Positions 9,041-16,416 of a DNA stretch of 64,000 nucleotides are shown here, piece after piece. The stretch's first letter is position 1. Each line of letters opens with the position of its first letter. The position numbers and the translations under genes were made by a program. Under the pieces are notes generated by a model. It saw only the letters and a list, made by a program, of their open reading frames with translations. It ran no database searches and was not told the DNA's origin. The stretch spans positions 47,716 through 111,715 of the forward strand of contig SUVG01000007.1 of NCBI GenBank assembly GCA_015062115.1, in the 5' to 3' direction. Source of the DNA: Elusimicrobium sp. (GTDB taxonomy: Bacteria > Elusimicrobiota > Elusimicrobia > Elusimicrobiales > Elusimicrobiaceae).

Positions 9041-10243
9041 ATGTTTACGAAATTACAAAACGAAAGATATGCAGATGTGATGATTTGGGCCATGCAAGCC
9101 GCCCGCCGCAACGGAAAATTTAAAAAATACGATACCGTGCTTTTACGCACCGATACGGCAGCCTTGCCGCTTGCTGAAGTTATTTATAAAAAATTATTGG
9201 CGGCCCGTTTTAATGTAGTTACGCGCATTATGGTGCCGGAAGGTTTTTCAAAATCTTTTTATGAATTGGGTGATAATAAACAACTTTCTTTTATGGCTCC
9301 CGGCGAAAAAGAATTTCAAGGAGCAATCAACGGGTTGATTGCGTTGCATGCTCCGCAAGATTTAACCCACTTAAAAAATATAGATCCTGCCCGTATTGCC
9401 AAAAATGCCGTGGCGCGCAAACCTATCCGGGAAATTTTAGACGAGCGGGAACAACAAGGTCTTTTTTCGTGGACGCTGTGTAATTATCCTACCGAAGAAT
9501 TGGCCGGGCGTGCCGGGCTTAGTGTGAAGGAATACTCCAATCAAATTGTGCGGGCGTGTTTTCTTAACGAAAAAGACCCGGTAAAAAAATGGAAGGAAGT
9601 AACCAAGCAAATCGACGAAATCGGGGCGTGGTTAACTTCTTTGCCTATTGATACTTTGCGTGTAGAAAGCGAACATATGGATTTTGAAGTCCTTTTGGGT
9701 TCCCAACGCCGCTTTATTGCGGGCGGGGGGTGTAACATACCGTCTTTTGAAATTTTTACCTCTCCCGATTGGCGCGGAACCCGCGGGGTTTATTTTGCCG
9801 ATTTGTCTTCTTACCGAAGCGGAAACTATGTAAAAGGCGTTCGGTTGGAATTTAAGAACGGGCGCGTGGTAAAGGCAGACGCCGAACAAGGGGCAGATTT
9901 TGTACGCAAAATGGTGGCTATGGACCGCGGGGCGGCGCAAATCGGCGAGTTTTCGCTCACGGATCGCCGTTTTTCCAAAATCAATAAATTCATGGCGGAT
10001 ATTTTGTTTGATGAAAACTTCGGCGGGAAATACGGCAATTGCCATGTGGCTATCGGTGCGAGTTATGCCGATACTTTCTCCGGCCCGCAAAGCAAGTTGG
10101 ATAAAAAAATGAAGGAAAAATTGGGCTTTAACGATTCTTCCTTACACTGGGATTTAATCAATACCGAAAATAAACGGGTCACCGCCCGCTTGAAAGACGG
10201 CTCTACCCAGGTAGTGTACGAGAAGGGAGAGTTTAAGTATTAA
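9041..10243 (+). CDS. M29-family aminopeptidase (thermophilic metalloprotease type)
   Basis: This 400-residue protein belongs to peptidase family M29, the AmpS/PepS/aminopeptidase T group, cytoplasmic dimetal aminopeptidases that release N-terminal residues. Candidate metal ligands are visible in order: Glu in NIPSFEIFTSP, Glu in GEFSLTD, Glu in DENFGG, His in GNCHVAIG, and His-Trp-Asp in SSLHWDLI. There is no signal peptide, consistent with peptide turnover in the cytoplasm. A ribosome-binding site (AAGGGGAAA) precedes the ATG. It is probably monocistronic. Confidence 0.85.
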   Translation: MFTKLQNERYADVMIWAMQAARRNGKFKKYDTVLLRTDTAALPLAEVIYKKLLAARFNVVTRIMVPEGFSKSFYELGDNKQLSFMAPGEKEFQGAINGLIALHAPQDLTHLKNIDPARIAKNAVARKPIREILDEREQQGLFSWTLCNYPTEELAGRAGLSVKEYSNQIVRACFLNEKDPVKKWKEVTKQIDEIGAWLTSLPIDTLRVESEHMDFEVLLGSQRRFIAGGGCNIPSFEIFTSPDWRGTRGVYFADLSSYRSGNYVKGVRLEFKNGRVVKADAEQGADFVRKMVAMDRGAAQIGEFSLTDRRFSKINKFMADILFDENFGGKYGNCHVAIGASYADTFSGPQSKLDKKMKEKLGFNDSSLHWDLINTENKRVTARLKDGSTQVVYEKGEFKY

Positions 10244-10282
10244 AGGGACAAGGGCCCAGAAAAAATCTAGGTCCAAAGACTC

Positions 10283-10311
10283 TTGTTATGTGCAGTTTGT
10301 TTTTTTAGAAT
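10283..10311 (+). promoter_or_regulatory. Promoter of the duplicated exported protein
   Basis: TTGTTA (10283-10288), a 17-bp spacer and TAGAAT (10306-10311) fit a sigma-70 promoter. The start codon at 10349 has its own GGGAG ribosome-binding site. Confidence 0.55.
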
Positions 10312-10348
10312 AATAGTAAGAAGTAAACTTTTTACTCGGGAGAGTGTT

Positions 10349-11548
10349 ATGAGAAAACTGTTGGTTTTTGTAGTATTGACGGGTTTGTTAGCGCCGAACT
10401 TGTTTGCTGCGGCGGAAACGGCTAAATTATCTGCCAAGGTAGCAAGCAAGGCCCAAAGCGCACAAAAAACGCGCCAAGAAGAAGTGAGTGCGTTGAAAAA
10501 AGAAGTAATCTCCGATTTTGAAACCTTCAAAAAGAGTGTGGCCCGTGTGCATTACTCGGATTGGAGTTTTATTTTCCAATCTATGATTTACTTGCGTGAT
10601 TCCTACATGAAGCTTCGCCGTTTAGATGCTTCTGCCGCGCGCGAAGTGGCCCCTATCATCAACACTCCCATTTCCATTGATAACGGAAATTATTCTATCC
10701 GGGTGGAAAGTTATTGCAATATGGAATCGGTGATGATTTATTCCGAATCGCAAGATCGTGCCGATTTTGACAGTTTCCAAGAAGCGTTGGCTGCCGATTT
10801 GGCTGTAGCCACTGCTACGGAAAAAGTTAATGCCGAGTTGTATGTGTTGGCGGCTGAAAATCCTTCCTTTGCGAAAGAAATTAACGCCGTTAAAGCCTCT
10901 CACGCCGCTTTGGTGGAAGGCTCCCAAAACCAAACGGGTTCTACTTGGGCGCAATCTCTCTTGTACAAAGTTGAATCTTTGAACGAAGATTTAGCCGCTT
11001 TGAAACTTAAAAACTATAAACTTTATCAAGAAGTCTACAAACTTTGTAACCATCCCTACGGTTCCATGAAAAACTTGCAAGCCGTAGAATACCGTGCGGA
11101 AGACAGTTTGAACGGTTATGGTTCTGTGCGTACCATTAGATATTATGAAGCCGAACTGATAGAGCAAATAGCTCCCCAAAAAGAGTTTACCAACGTAATG
11201 AAGGAAACTGTATTAAAGGAATTCGGTACCTTCAAAAAGCATGCGGCTAATTTAGATTATTACAGCTATGAAGCCATGTTTACCGCCCTGCGCAACGTGC
11301 GCGATTCCTATATGGCTTTGCGCAAAGCCAATGCGGCTGCCGCCAAAGATATCGCTAAAACAATCAATACGGAAGTAAAGATTGCCGGCGGTTCTTACCA
11401 AATTCATGTAGAATCTTATGTGCGCATGGAAAGCGTAGTCCTCTACGATAGAAGCGAACATTGCCAATGTGCCATGAGAGGCGGAAACCAAGAACGCGAT
11501 GCCTTTGATGCCTTCCAAGAAGCGTTGGCAGAAGATTTAGGAAAATAA
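10349..11548 (+). CDS. Exported protein with two copies of an unrecognised repeat domain
   Basis: I know no family for this 399-residue protein. I chose ATG 10349 because it has a GGGAG ribosome-binding site and opens a signal peptide (MRKLLVFVVLTGLLAPNLFA); an upstream in-frame ATG at 10283 overlaps the promoter. Residues about 50-151 and 284-399 are two copies of one domain. Matching blocks are FETFKKSVA/FGTFKKHAA, LRDSYMKLRR/VRDSYMALRK, INTPISI-NGNYSIRVES/INTEVKI-GGSYQIHVES, MESVMIY/MESVVLY and SFQEALAADL/AFQEALAEDL. The charged helical linker between them resembles coiled coil. A periplasmic or surface location is inferred. It has its own terminator. Confidence 0.8.
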   Translation: MRKLLVFVVLTGLLAPNLFAAAETAKLSAKVASKAQSAQKTRQEEVSALKKEVISDFETFKKSVARVHYSDWSFIFQSMIYLRDSYMKLRRLDASAAREVAPIINTPISIDNGNYSIRVESYCNMESVMIYSESQDRADFDSFQEALAADLAVATATEKVNAELYVLAAENPSFAKEINAVKASHAALVEGSQNQTGSTWAQSLLYKVESLNEDLAALKLKNYKLYQEVYKLCNHPYGSMKNLQAVEYRAEDSLNGYGSVRTIRYYEAELIEQIAPQKEFTNVMKETVLKEFGTFKKHAANLDYYSYEAMFTALRNVRDSYMALRKANAAAAKDIAKTINTEVKIAGGSYQIHVESYVRMESVVLYDRSEHCQCAMRGGNQERDAFDAFQEALAEDLGK

Positions 11549-11564
11549 CATTTTACTCATAACA

Positions 11565-11593
11565 AAAAATCTCCGACATCGTCGGAGATTTTT
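11565..11593 (+). terminator. Terminator of the duplicated exported protein gene
   Basis: A 13-bp perfect stem, AAAAATCTCCGAC (11565-11577) with GTCGGAGATTTTT (11581-11593), has a 3-nt loop and ends in a T run. Confidence 0.88.
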
Positions 11594-11610
11594 TTGTGCT
11601 TTTGACAAAA

Positions 11611-11636
11611 AAAAACCCGCTTTGAGGCGGGTTTTT
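11611..11636 (-). terminator. Terminator at the end of the nrdD-nrdG unit
   Basis: AAAAACCCGC (11611-11620) pairs with GCGGGTTTTT (11627-11636) around TTTGAG. T runs are present on both strands; the minus-strand reading ends the RNR genes, 18 nt past nrdG. Confidence 0.8.
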
Positions 11637-11653
11637 CGTAAAGCGGAAAAGGA

Positions 11654-12268
11654 TTAGTGTAACACCTTTAGCGAGGCCTTTTCTTTGGATACCGGCAGAC
11701 ACTCCTGTACGCGGTAGTTTTTACCTGCTACCAATTGGGAAATGGCCGCGATGTCCGCATCGGTTAGCACTTCTTTGTCGTAGGTAGTTCTAAATTCATA
11801 ACCAAGACCGCTGGTGCGGATGAGGTCAATCGATTCTAAAAGCACGGAAGGGTTGAAATCTACCCCGGTAATAAGGGAGTATTTTTCCAACGGGGCTTTT
11901 AGATCCATAGCAATAAAATCTACCCACTTGTTTTCAATCAAATTTCTAAGCACTTCCGGGCGGGTTCCGTTGGTGTCCAGTTTGGTAGCATAGCCCATGT
12001 CCTTCAAATCGGCCATAAACTGGGGTAATCCCTCCTGCAGGGTGGGTTCCCCGCCGGAAACAACAACGCCCTCCAGGGTGCCCTGGCGGCGTTTTAGAAA
12101 GGCATATACTTCTTCCTTTGCCATGGGTTCGGTGAAAAGATGCGGATATACCAGTTCCGGGTTGTGACAATAACGGCAACGGAAATTGCAACCTTGGGTG
12201 AATACTACCGCCGCCGGTCTTCCCGGAAAATCTATGAGCGTAAATTTAATCAATCCGCCTATTTTCAT
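11654..12268 (-). CDS. nrdG: Anaerobic RNR-activating radical SAM protein NrdG
   Basis: NrdG uses SAM and a 4Fe-4S cluster to install the glycyl radical on class III ribonucleotide reductase. The 204-residue protein has CX3CX2C at C27, C31 and C34 (CNFRCRYC), the VSGGEPTLQ block and the LDTNGTRPEV block, typical of the longer NrdG2-like activases that begin KFTLIDFPGR. It lies 26 nt downstream of the small gene carrying the glycyl-radical motif and in the same direction, so core, radical subunit and activase form one locus. Confidence 0.93.
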   Translation of the reverse strand: MKIGGLIKFTLIDFPGRPAAVVFTQGCNFRCRYCHNPELVYPHLFTEPMAKEEVYAFLKRRQGTLEGVVVSGGEPTLQEGLPQFMADLKDMGYATKLDTNGTRPEVLRNLIENKWVDFIAMDLKAPLEKYSLITGVDFNPSVLLESIDLIRTSGLGYEFRTTYDKEVLTDADIAAISQLVAGKNYRVQECLPVSKEKASLKVLH

Positions 12269-12294
12269 CCGAACACCACAGCAATGGGGTTAAA

Positions 12295-12498
12295 TTATTT
12301 GCAGTCGCAGCCGCATTCCACATGCATGGTTTTGCGCATGGCAAATTCTTCTTTTTTACCGTTGTTCCAGTTTTGTACCGGGCGCAAATAACCTACTACG
12401 CGAGAGTAAACTTCACATTTGGAACCATGTACTTCGGCCATTTCTTTTTTAAGTTCGGAAATTTGGTTTTCTACGGCTTGTCTTTCTTGTGCGGTCAT
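12295..12498 (-). CDS. Free-standing glycyl-radical domain of class III ribonucleotide reductase
   Basis: This 67-residue protein matches the extreme C-terminus of ordinary NrdD. It contains RVVGY at residues 33-37, with Gly36 as the expected radical site, followed by PVQNWNNGKKEEF. The N-terminal 22 residues form a charged heptad-like helix, and the C-terminus has three cysteines (C62, C64, C66). It has its own AGGAGA ribosome-binding site. The upstream nrdD stops after its zinc site and lacks this motif, so the complete enzyme would need both polypeptides. The detached glycyl-radical protein YfiD/GrcA of pyruvate formate-lyase is a known parallel, though it is a spare part rather than the only copy. 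Confidence 0.85.
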   Translation of the reverse strand: MTAQERQAVENQISELKKEMAEVHGSKCEVYSRVVGYLRPVQNWNNGKKEEFAMRKTMHVECGCDCK

Positions 12499-12593
12499 AA
12501 TTATTCTCCTAGAGTTTATGGCTGGTCTTACGGCATACGGGCCCGTGAAAACCCGTACTTTATTATGGCACTTTCGTACCCCCGTTTCAACTG

Positions 12594-12634
12594 CTTTTTT
12601 GGGTTATCTTTTGGCGAAAAATAACCCAAAAAAG
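12594..12634 (-). repeat. 14-bp inverted repeat between nrdD and the glycyl-radical gene
   Basis: CTTTTTTGGGTTAT (12594-12607) and ATAACCCAAAAAAG (12621-12634) are perfect complements around a 13-nt loop. A run of T precedes the GGGTTAT arm and its complementary A run follows the other arm, so it is not a classical terminator in either direction. In the mRNA it would form a strong hairpin 16 nt after the nrdD stop. It could protect or process the transcript and so set the ratio of the two subunits; that role is inferred. Confidence 0.7.
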
Positions 12635-12649
12635 GTATAGGTGGAAGAA

Positions 12650-14710
12650 CTATTTGCTATACAACTGTTCTTCTAAAAGTTTTACTTTGCGTTCAAGTTC
12701 CTGCATCCGTTCTGCTTTACATTTGGGGCATTCAAAGTGTTCGCCTTCAATGTAACCGCATTTGGGGCAGACGCTGAACGTAGGCGTGATGGAGAAATAC
12801 GGCAATACATATTTTTCACACACCGTTTTAATAAAGCGTTTCATCGCTTCCAAATCTTTGATTTTTTCACCGGTGAAGATATGTTGTACCGTTCCGCCGG
12901 TGTATTTGGATTGAATCGTCGCTTGTAAATCTAACATTTCGAACACATCGTCCGTATAGTTGACGGGCAACTGGGAAGAGTTCGTGTAGAAAGGTTGGTG
13001 GCCTTGTTTGTAAAGGGCTTCGTTGGCGCAGATAATTTCCGGGTAGCGTTCTTTATCTAATTTGGCCAAGCGGTAAGAAGTACCTTCTGCCGGGGTGGCT
13101 TCCAAGTTGTAGTTGTTGCCGGTTTCTTCTTGGAAAGAAACCAAGGTTTCGCGCATGAAGGTAAGCACTTTTTCGGCAAAGGCTTTTCCTTTTTCGGTAC
13201 CGATATCTTCGCCGATTAAGTTTACCGCGGCTTCGTTTAAGCCCACCAAACCAATCGTGGAGAAGTGGTTTTTCCAGTATTCGTTGAAACGTTGGCGGAC
13301 GCTGCGCAAGTAGAAACTCATGTACGGATAGAGGTTCCCTTTCGTGAAGCGTTCAATGATTTTACGTTTGATTTCCAAACTGGTTTTGGCCACTTCCATG
13401 CGGTCTTTCAAATTGGCAAAAAATTCTTCTTCATTTTTGGAGAGGTAACCCAAGCGCGGCAAGTTGATGGTTACCACACCGATAGAACCCGTCAGCGGGG
13501 CAGAGCCGAATAAGCCGCCGCCGCGTTTTCTGAGTTCGCGGTTGTCGATGCGTAAACGGCAGCACATGGAACGGGCATCTTCGGGGTTCATGTCGGAGTT
13601 GATGAAGTTGGCAAAGTACGGAATACCGTATTTGGCCGTCATTTCCCACAACGGGGTAAGTTTCGGGTTATCCCAATCGAAATCCCGGGTGATGTTATAG
13701 GTAGGAATCGGGAAGGTGAATACGCGGCCTTTGGCGTCCCCGGCAAGCATTACTTCGCAGAACGCACGGTTGAGCATATCCATTTCGTCTTGGAATTCTC
13801 CGTAGGTTTTGTCTTGCAATTTACCGCCGATAATGACCGGTTGGTCTTTATAGTAAGAAGGAACGGTCAAGTCCAGCGTTAAGTTGGTAAACGGCGTTTG
13901 GAAACCCACGCGGGTCGGCACGTTTACATTGAACAAAAATTCTTGCAAGGCTTGTTTTACTTCATCATAAGAAAGTTTATCGTAATAGATAAAAGGAGCG
14001 AGCAATGTATCAAAGTTGCTGAAGGCCTGAGCCCCGGCACTTTCACCCTGTAAGGTATAGAAAAAGTTAACTACTTGTCCTAATGCGGTGCGGAAGTGTT
14101 TGGCCGGTTTGCTTTCGGCTTTTCCCACTACGCCGGTAAACCCGCTTAAGAGTAAATCTTGCAAATCCCACCCTACGCAATAGGCACCCAAGAGGCCCAA
14201 ATCGTGCAGATGGAAATCGCCTTCCGAGTGCATGCGTTTTACATTGTCCGGGTAGATTTTATTCAGCCAATATACTTTGCTGATTTCGGAGGAAATGTAG
14301 TTGTTAAGCCCTTGCAACGAATATCCCATGTTGCTGTTTTCGTTTACTTGCCAATCCATTTTTTGCAAATATTGGTCTACCAAATCTACATTGAATTTGG
14401 AAGTAATTTCGCGCATACGGGCGTGTTGGTCGCGGTATAAGATGTAGGCTTTGGCCGTTTTGTGGTAGTTAGAGGTCAACAGCACATCTTCCACAATGTC
14501 TTGCACGTTTTCCACATTGGGAACCGTATCGGAATAAAGTTGTTGAATAATGTTAATGGCGCGGATCGTCAATTTTTTGGCGGTTTCCGCATCAAATTCT
14601 CCGGTTACTTCGGCGGCTTTAGAAATCGCTTTCGTAATTTTTTTAGAATCAAAACGTTGGGTTGTACCGTCTCTTTTGACGATATGGGTGATTACTTCAG
14701 AGTTTTCCAT
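12650..14710 (-). CDS. nrdD: Anaerobic ribonucleoside-triphosphate reductase catalytic core lacking the glycyl-radical domain
   Basis: This 686-residue protein reduces ribonucleotides anaerobically. An ATP-cone occupies about residues 5-95 (ITHIVKRDGTTQRFDSKKI). The ten-stranded barrel core follows, with ARSMCCRLRIDNRELRKRGGG and SIGVVTINLPRLGYL. The zinc site near the end is CPKC (C648, C651) and CPKC (C661, C664). In ordinary NrdD the RVxGY radical loop comes next; here the chain ends in a predicted coiled coil (residues 666-686). The motif is encoded 151 nt downstream in a different frame with its own ribosome-binding site. The start has an AGGAAA ribosome-binding site. Confidence 0.93.
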   Translation of the reverse strand: MENSEVITHIVKRDGTTQRFDSKKITKAISKAAEVTGEFDAETAKKLTIRAINIIQQLYSDTVPNVENVQDIVEDVLLTSNYHKTAKAYILYRDQHARMREITSKFNVDLVDQYLQKMDWQVNENSNMGYSLQGLNNYISSEISKVYWLNKIYPDNVKRMHSEGDFHLHDLGLLGAYCVGWDLQDLLLSGFTGVVGKAESKPAKHFRTALGQVVNFFYTLQGESAGAQAFSNFDTLLAPFIYYDKLSYDEVKQALQEFLFNVNVPTRVGFQTPFTNLTLDLTVPSYYKDQPVIIGGKLQDKTYGEFQDEMDMLNRAFCEVMLAGDAKGRVFTFPIPTYNITRDFDWDNPKLTPLWEMTAKYGIPYFANFINSDMNPEDARSMCCRLRIDNRELRKRGGGLFGSAPLTGSIGVVTINLPRLGYLSKNEEEFFANLKDRMEVAKTSLEIKRKIIERFTKGNLYPYMSFYLRSVRQRFNEYWKNHFSTIGLVGLNEAAVNLIGEDIGTEKGKAFAEKVLTFMRETLVSFQEETGNNYNLEATPAEGTSYRLAKLDKERYPEIICANEALYKQGHQPFYTNSSQLPVNYTDDVFEMLDLQATIQSKYTGGTVQHIFTGEKIKDLEAMKRFIKTVCEKYVLPYFSITPTFSVCPKCGYIEGEHFECPKCKAERMQELERKVKLLEEQLYSK

Positions 14711-15098
14711 AATTACATTTCCTAAGTTTTAGTGGGGTGTTTCCGCCAGTGCAGAACTAGCGGTTATTAAAATTTTGACAAATACAGACTAAAAATGCAA
14801 ATCTCGTCTAAAAATTATTTTTTTAAGGCCCGATAAAAAAAGAGTTATCGTCGATAAAATCAAAATTTTATAAACCCGAACAAACAAAAAATATTTTATT
14901 TGTTATTAGTAATTATTCCTAATAAGTGAGATATTTGTCAAGCAATTTTTTTAGAAAATGGCATATTGCTTAAAAAATAAGGAAAAAATTTTGCACTTTA
15001 GTTTGTATAAAGAAGTAATATAATCTTTTTTTAGGGTTGACGGAAAGGGCCCAAAGTAGTTAAATGAAGAAAAAGAAACCAATAAAGGGGGGATAAAT
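14711..15098. promoter_or_regulatory. AT-rich region between nrdD and a small membrane protein, with two inverted repeats
   Basis: This 388-nt stretch has no credible gene. It contains TTATTAG (14903-14909) with CTAATAA (14919-14925) around 9 nt, and AAGCAAT (14940-14946) with ATTGCTT (14965-14971). These may be operators for nrdD or the small membrane protein. TATAAT-like hexamers are present but none has a convincing -35. I saw no NrdR box pair. Confidence 0.35.
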
Positions 15099-15353
15099 AT
15101 GAACTTTTATCAATGGTGTGTATTAGTAGCCGTAGTGGCTTTTGTAGCGTTTGTAGTATTTGCGGTGCGGACGCTTTTGCAAATTTCCCGCACGGCCGAA
15201 GCCGTGGAATACTTGGCTGTAACTACCGCGGAAAATGTAGAAAAAACCAAAAGCACTTTTGAACTGATTGACAATGTGTCTTCTTTGTTAGACACCGGTT
15301 TTTATAAAGCGCTTAAATTGGGAATCAGTTTAGTAAAACAATTAAAGAAATAA
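15099..15353 (+). CDS. Small single-span membrane protein of unknown function
   Basis: The 84-residue protein has one N-terminal membrane segment (about residues 6-28) and a cytoplasmic or periplasmic helix rich in Glu, Thr and Lys. Its shape resembles DUF948-type proteins, but I cannot assign it. A strong ribosome-binding site (AAGGGGGGA) precedes the ATG and a long perfect terminator follows, so it is a real single-gene unit. Confidence 0.7.
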   Translation: MNFYQWCVLVAVVAFVAFVVFAVRTLLQISRTAEAVEYLAVTTAENVEKTKSTFELIDNVSSLLDTGFYKALKLGISLVKQLKK

Positions 15354-15369
15354 AATATAAGAACTTATC

Positions 15370-15409
15370 AGTAAAGGCATAACCCACAGGTTATGCCTTT
15401 ACTCTTTTA
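15370..15409 (+). terminator. Terminator of the small membrane protein gene
   Basis: A 15-bp perfect stem, AGTAAAGGCATAACC (15370-15384) with GGTTATGCCTTTACT (15389-15403), has a CACA loop and is followed by CTTTTAT. Confidence 0.85.
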
Positions 15410-15426
15410 TATGCTTGATTTAAGTA

Positions 15427-15891
15427 CTAACGGTTGAGCAGCCAGAATGCTCCGGTTAAATAAGTGGCAAAGGCAATCCATATCATATAAGGAATCATCA
15501 GGTTGCCGGCCCAACGGCTTTGTTTGTAAAAGGCTTTTAACAGCCACACCCCTTCCGCCAGCATACCTGCCACCAAGATAAAAGCCGCTCCCAAGTTTTG
15601 TTCTCCAAAGAAAATAGGAGTCCAGCAAGCATTGAGTGCCAGTTGCAGTAAAAACAAACAAGCGGGTTTTTTGGTAGTTGACTTTGGAAAGTCTTTAAGT
15701 GCCAAAAAAGCTGCTATCCCTATCAGCACATACAATACGGCCCATACCAGCCCGAAAATGCCGTTGGGCGGAGTAAACGGCGGGGCCGTTAGTTGGTTGT
15801 ACCAGTCCATGTTTTCCATGACGGCTTCCGAACCCACCAGGCCCGCCAGTTGGCAAAGAGCCAACCAAAAAATAAACTTAATGAATTTCAT
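15427..15891 (-). CDS. tspO: TspO/MBR family tryptophan-rich membrane protein
   Basis: TspO proteins are five-helix membrane proteins that bind tetrapyrroles and are often linked to stress responses. At 154 residues this has the usual length. Conserved blocks are WYNQLTAPPFTPPNGIFGLVW, split here as APPFTPPNG and GLVWAVLYVLIG, then NACWTPIFFG, and PYMIWIAFATYL near the C-terminus. A GGGGG ribosome-binding site precedes the ATG. It converges on the small membrane protein gene. The ligand and role here are unknown. Confidence 0.9.
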   Translation of the reverse strand: MKFIKFIFWLALCQLAGLVGSEAVMENMDWYNQLTAPPFTPPNGIFGLVWAVLYVLIGIAAFLALKDFPKSTTKKPACLFLLQLALNACWTPIFFGEQNLGAAFILVAGMLAEGVWLLKAFYKQSRWAGNLMIPYMIWIAFATYLTGAFWLLNR

Positions 15892-15985
15892 TTTTTAACC
15901 CCCTTGTTGTTAATTTAGAAAAACAAAAAAAAATCTAAACCCCTAAAAAAGGGTTAGGTGCTTTGTGCGGAGTCGGGCCAAAAAT

Positions 15986-15993
15986 GGTAAAAT
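15986..15993 (+). promoter_or_regulatory. Extended -10 upstream of accB
   Basis: TGG-TAAAAT resembles the -10 elements seen throughout the window. It lies 39 nt before the accB ATG, which has a GAGGA ribosome-binding site, so this unit has a normal leader. No good -35 is seen. Confidence 0.4.
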
Positions 15994-16032
15994 AAAAACA
16001 ATCGTATTTATATTTTCAAATTCGAGGATTCT

Positions 16033-16407
16033 ATGGACACCAAACTGATTACGGAAATTACCAATTGGCTTAAGACCACCGATTTAGCCGAATTTTGTTA
16101 CGAAAAAGACGGCGATTCTATCGAAGTAAAAACCCAAGAAGCCCTGCCCGAACCTGCGCAATTTGCTTGTTCTCTTGTCCCGGTCACTTCCCCGGCGGTA
16201 GGTATTTATCATGCGGCGGAAAAAGGAAAAAACCTCGTTTTTAAGGAAGGCCAAGCAGTAAAAGAAGGGGATTCTTTGGGCTTTGTGGAAACCGTTTCTG
16301 CCAAGCATAAAATTACGGTTCCCGTTTCCGGTAAACTCCGTGTCGTTACCGCCCAGGAAGGGGCTCCCGTAGAATTTGGTTTGCCGCTTTTCTTTATTGA
16401 AAAATAG
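16033..16407 (+). CDS. Biotin carboxyl carrier protein homologue lacking the biotinylated lysine
   Basis: AccB carries biotin between biotin carboxylase and carboxyltransferase in acetyl-CoA carboxylase. This 124-residue protein has the usual two-part layout: a short N-terminal helix region, a linker, and a biotinyl domain starting at SPAVGIYH. The domain aligns without gaps to E. coli AccB (VKEGDSLGFVE, then SGKLRVVTAQEGAPVEFGLPLFFIE). Where AccB has EAMKM, it reads E86-T-V-S89-A, so the biotin-accepting Lys is Ser89. Lysines at 91 and 93 are out of register. Biotinylation is therefore unlikely. It sits 9 nt before accC. A structural, regulatory or lost role is possible; plant BADC proteins are a known lysine-less parallel. 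Confidence 0.82.
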   Translation: MDTKLITEITNWLKTTDLAEFCYEKDGDSIEVKTQEALPEPAQFACSLVPVTSPAVGIYHAAEKGKNLVFKEGQAVKEGDSLGFVETVSAKHKITVPVSGKLRVVTAQEGAPVEFGLPLFFIEK

Positions 16408-16416
16408 GAGTCAGTC

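Noticed and set aside
10283..10348. Upstream start of the duplicated exported protein
   Set aside because: The upstream ATG overlaps the -35 region and would hide the signal peptide; ATG 10349 has a good ribosome-binding site.
12295..12650. A simple frameshift splitting one NrdD gene
   Set aside because: The two frames are 151 nt apart, the small gene has its own ribosome-binding site and helical N-terminus, and a perfect hairpin lies between, so one indel does not restore a single gene.
14992..15024. Promoter TTGCAC...TATAAT for the small membrane protein
   Set aside because: The spacer is 22 bp, too long for a sigma-70 promoter, so it was not listed as one.
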